From Callorhinus ursinus (taxonomy: Eukaryota > Chordata > Mammalia > Carnivora > Otariidae): a stretch of DNA of 64,000 nucleotides. A model generated the notes under the pieces. The model worked only from the letters and a program-made list of their open reading frames with translations. It was not told the DNA's origin and did not search any database. Position numbers and translations under genes: made by a program. This document shows positions 61,112-64,000 of the stretch, in pieces. Within the stretch, counting starts at the first letter, position 1. The number at the start of each line of letters is the position of its first letter. Location of the stretch: NCBI RefSeq assembly GCF_003265705.1, contig NW_020312788.1:6999937-7063936 (forward strand), written 5' to 3'.

Positions 61112-64000
61112 CTACCCAATGTCTATCACCCAGCCACCCCATCCCTCCCACCCCCCACCACTCCAGCAACCCTCAGTTTGTTTCCTGAGATTAAGAATTC
61201 CTAATATCAGTGAGGTCATCTGATACATGTCTTTCTCTGATTGACTTATTTCACTCAGCATAACACCCTCCAGTTCCATCCATGCCGTTGCAAATGGCAA
61301 GATCTCATTCCTTTTGATGGCTGCATAATATTCCATTGTGTATATATACCACACCTTCTTTATCCATTCATCTGTCGATGGACATCTTGGCTCTTTCCAC
61401 AGTTTGGCTATTGCGGACATTGCTGCTATAAACATCGGGGTGCACGTACCCCTTCGGATGCCTACATTTGTATCTTTGTGGTAAATACCCAGTAGTGCAA
61501 TTGCTGGATCATAGGCTAGCTCTATTTTCAACTGTTTGAGGAACCTCCATACTGTTTTCCAGAGGGGTTGCACCAGCTTGCATGCCCACCAACAGTGTAG
61601 GAGGGTTCCCCTTTCTCCACATCCCTGACAACATCTGTCGTTTCCTGACTTGTTAATTTTAGCCATTATGACTGGTATGAGGTGGTATCTCATTGAGGTT
61701 TTGATTTGGATTTCCCTGATGCCGAGCGATGTTGAGCACTTTTTCATGTGTCTGTTGGCCATGTGGATGTCTTCTTTGGAAAAATGTCTGTTCATGTCTT
61801 CTGCCCATTTCTTGATTGGATTATTTGTTCTTTGGGTGTTGAGTTTGATAAGTTCTTTATAGATTTTGGATACTAGCCCTTTATCTGTTATGTCATTTGC
61901 AAATATTTTCTCCCATTCTGTCAGTTGTCTTTTGGTTTTGTGGACTGTTTCTTTTGCTGTGCAAAAGCTTTTTATCTTGATGAAATCCCAATAGTTCATC
62001 TTTGCCCTTGCTTCCCTTGCCTTTGGCGATGTGTCTAGGAAGAAGTTGCTGCAGCTGAGGTCGAAGAGGTTGCTGCCTGTCTTCTCCTTTAGGATTTTGA
62101 TGGACTCCTGTCTCACGTTTAGGTCTTTCAACCATTTGGAGTCTATTTTTGTGTGTGGTGTAAGGAAATGGTCCAGTTTCATTCGTCTGCATGTGGCTGT
62201 CCAATTTTCCCAACACCATTTGTTGAAGAGACTGTCTTTTTGCCATTGGACATTCTTTCCTGCTTTGTCAAAGATAAGTTGACCATAGAGTTGAGGGTCC
62301 ATTTCTGGGTTCTCGATTCTGTTCCAACGATCTATGTGTCTGTTTTTGTGCCAGTACCATATTGTCTTGATGATGACAGCTTTGTAATAGAGCTTGAGGT
62401 CCAGAATTGTGATGCTGCCAGCTTTGCTTTTCTTTTTCAATATTCCTCTGGCTATTCGGGGTCTCTTCTGGTTCCATACAAATTTTAGGATTATTTGTTC
62501 CCTTTCTTTGAAAAAAGTGGATGGTATTTTGATGGGGATTGCACTGAATGTGTAGATTGCTCTAGGTAGCATTGACATCTTCACAATGTTGGTTCTCCCA
62601 ATCCATGAGCATGGAACGTTTTTCCATTTCTTTGTGTCTTCTTCAATTTCTTTCATGAGTATTTTATAGTTTTCTGAGTACAGATCCTTTGCCTCTTTGG
62701 TTAAATTTATTCCTAGGTATCTTATGGTTTTGGGTGCAATTGTAAATGGGATCGACTCCTTGATTTGTCTCTCTTCTGTCTTGTTGTTGGTGTATAGGAA
62801 TGCCACTGATTTCTGTGCATTGATTTTATATCCTGCTACTTTACTGAATTCCTGTATGAGTTCTAGCAGTTTTGGGGGGGGAGTCTTTTGGGTTTTCCAC
62901 ATACAGTATCATATCATCTGCAAACAGTGAGAGTTTGACTTCCTCTTTGCCGATTTGGACGCCTTTGATTTCTTTTTGTTGTCTGATTGCTGTGGCTAGG
63001 ACTTCTAATACTATGTTGAATAGCAGTGGTGAGAGTGGACATCCCTACCGCGTTCCTGACCTTAGGGGAAAAGCTCTCAGCTTTTCCCCATTGAGAATGA
63101 TATTCGCTGTAGGTTTTTCATAGATGGCTTTTATGATATTGAGGTATGTACCCTCTATCCCTATACTCTGAAGATTTTTTTTTTAAAGATTTTTTATTTA
63201 TTTATTCATGAGAGACAGAGAGAGAGAGGGAGAGAGAGAGAGAAGCAGAGGGAGAAGCAGGCTCCCAAGGAGCAGGGAGCCCGATGCGGGACTCGATCCC
63301 AGGACCCTGGGATCACGACCTGAGCCGAAGGCAGACGTTTAACCATCTGAGCCACCCAGGCGCCCACTCTGAAGAGTTTTGATCAAGAAATGATGCTGTA
63401 CTTTGTCAAATGCTTTTTCTGCATCTATTGAGAGGATCATATGATTCTTGTTCTTTCTTTTGTTAATGTATTGTATCACATTGATTGATTTGCGGATGTT
63501 GAACCAACCTTGCAGCCCAGGGATAAATCCCACTTGGTCGTGGTGAATAATCTTTTTAATGTACTGTTGGATCCTATTGGCTAGTATTTTGGTGAGAATT
63601 TTTGCATCCATGTTCCTCAAGGATATTGGTCTGTAATTCTCCTTTTTGATGGGGTCTGTGTCTGGTTTTGGGATCAAGGTAATGGTGGCCTCATAAAACA
63701 AGTTTGGAAGTTTTCCTTCCATTTCTATTTTTTGGAGCAGTTTCAGGAGAATAGGTATTAATTCTTCTTTAAATGTCTGATAGAATTCCCCTGGGAAGCT
63801 ATCTGGCCCTGGGCTTTTGTTTCTTGGGAGATTTTTGATGACTGCTTCAATTTCCTTAGTGGCTATAGGTCTGTTCAGGTTTTCTATTTCTTCCTGGTTC
63901 AATTTTGGTAGTTGATACATCTCTAGGAATGCACCCATTTCTTCCAGGTTATCTAATTTGCTGGCATAGAGTTGCTCATAATATGTTCTTATAATTGTTT
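61112..64000 (-). pseudogene. L1 ORF2 (reverse transcriptase) pseudogene, 3' part
   Basis: L1 ORF2 encodes the endonuclease/reverse transcriptase that drives target-primed retrotransposition. Visible here, N- to C-terminal, are the RT fingers and palm (61-70 codons after the 63938 edge: [30 protein letters not shown]), catalytic motif [11 protein letters not shown], and the FADD box (62913-62924). The C-terminal domain carries a Cys-rich [14 protein letters not shown] knuckle. The frame is broken in three places: a Can-SINE at 63175-63365, a TAG in place of a conserved Gln codon at 63045-63047, and an extra base in a G8 run (62874-62881). Downstream of the G8 run about 590 codons are uninterrupted. 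The usual stop has been lost, so the frame runs about 27 codons into the 3' UTR. The AP-endonuclease domain lies beyond the window. Confidence 0.93.
63175..63365 (-). mobile_element. Can-SINE inside L1 ORF2, perfect 10-bp TSD
   Basis: The head 'tgagccacccaggcgccc' is at the right, with a complete body and a tail of TTTTTTATTTATTTATTCATGAG type. The TSD actctgaaga is perfect at 63165-63174 and 63366-63375. It cuts ORF2 just after the first catalytic aspartate motif. It is younger than the L1 it interrupts. Confidence 0.97.

Larger units (their letters stand above)
60739..64000 (-). mobile_element. Young carnivore L1, 3' UTR and most of ORF2 (5' part outside window)
   Basis: This is the best-preserved L1 in the window. 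The tail is a T-rich run near 60739-60760. The distal 3' UTR unit (about 60760-61000), the proximal unit (about 61025-61195) and ORF2 up to the window edge follow. An A-rich remnant lies between the two 3' UTR units (complement, 61004-61022). A Can-SINE interrupts it at 63175-63365. The left TSD cannot be tested because the 5' end is not in the window. Confidence 0.97.

Noticed and set aside
61112..62902. Longest open frame, 596 codons on the - strand, as a possible host gene
   Set aside because: It is the C-terminal half of L1 ORF2, starting artificially at an out-of-frame Met before the G8 run. It is annotated as a pseudogene instead.
63339..63938. 199-codon - strand frame as a separate gene
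   Set aside because: It is the RT part of the same L1 ORF2. Its last residues come from the inserted Can-SINE.
1..64000. CRISPR array, operon, integron or other prokaryotic system
   Set aside because: No regularly spaced repeats with unique spacers, no compact coding layout, and the sequence is plainly mammalian. The only arrays are microsatellites.

Overview
This is AT-rich mammalian nuclear DNA with no host protein-coding gene, exon or structural RNA gene that I can support. The organism is a carnivoran, most likely an arctoid (bear, seal or mustelid group). The young SINEs are tRNA-Lys-derived Can-SINEs whose head reads like GCGCCTGGGTGGCTCAG, followed by a CTGCCTTCGGCTCAGG-type body and a CT-rich, AAATAAATAAA tail. 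That body fits arctoids better than the dog SINEC_Cf or the cat forms. The youngest L1 copies carry the carnivore-type G-rich 3' UTR. The window reads as intergenic or deep intronic sequence.

Layout. At 1-3003 lies the 3' half of an old L1 on the + strand, interrupted by a Can-SINE whose tail has grown into a TTTC tract of about 360 bp containing a 10-base gap. From 3.0 to 12.4 kb, MIR relics, two Can-SINEs (6.7 and 11.3 kb) and two L1 3' ends (7.6 and 12.2 kb) sit in unique sequence. At 12.45-16.73 kb an ancient hAT-like DNA transposon has been opened by two L1s, one carnivore-age and one older, both on the - strand. From 16.7 to 24.4 kb the sequence is mostly unique, with an L2 fragment, two Can-SINEs and one MIR. 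From 24.4 to 27.5 kb there is an MLT1 solo LTR and then two old L1 segments. From 29.7 to 33.9 kb, L2 pieces lie in 5'-to-3' order, split by a 330-bp hAT miniature element, a MIR and Can-SINEs. From 34 to 43 kb the sequence is mainly unique, with a 100-base assembly gap beside an AGAA array. From 43.5 to 60.5 kb, old L1, L2, two LTRs and Can-SINEs dominate, with a CpG-retaining unique stretch near 50.3-50.7 kb. From 60.74 kb to the window end lies the youngest L1 (- strand). Its ORF2 reading frame is nearly intact but broken by a Can-SINE, a nonsense codon and a homopolymer frameshift.

The nesting gives a relative chronology: L2, MIR and hAT first, then old L1 and MLT1, then carnivore L1, then Can-SINE. 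I found no new defence, biosynthetic or regulatory system. The most useful leads are the CpG-retaining unique block at 50.3-50.7 kb, the two-part L1 3' UTR with evidence for alternative 3' ends, the deletion that extends ORF2 of the youngest L1, and internal tandem duplications at the same motif in two Can-SINEs. Repeat family calls come from recognising consensus patterns by eye. Boundaries are good to a few bases where a target-site duplication (TSD) is quoted, and otherwise to roughly 10-40 bases.
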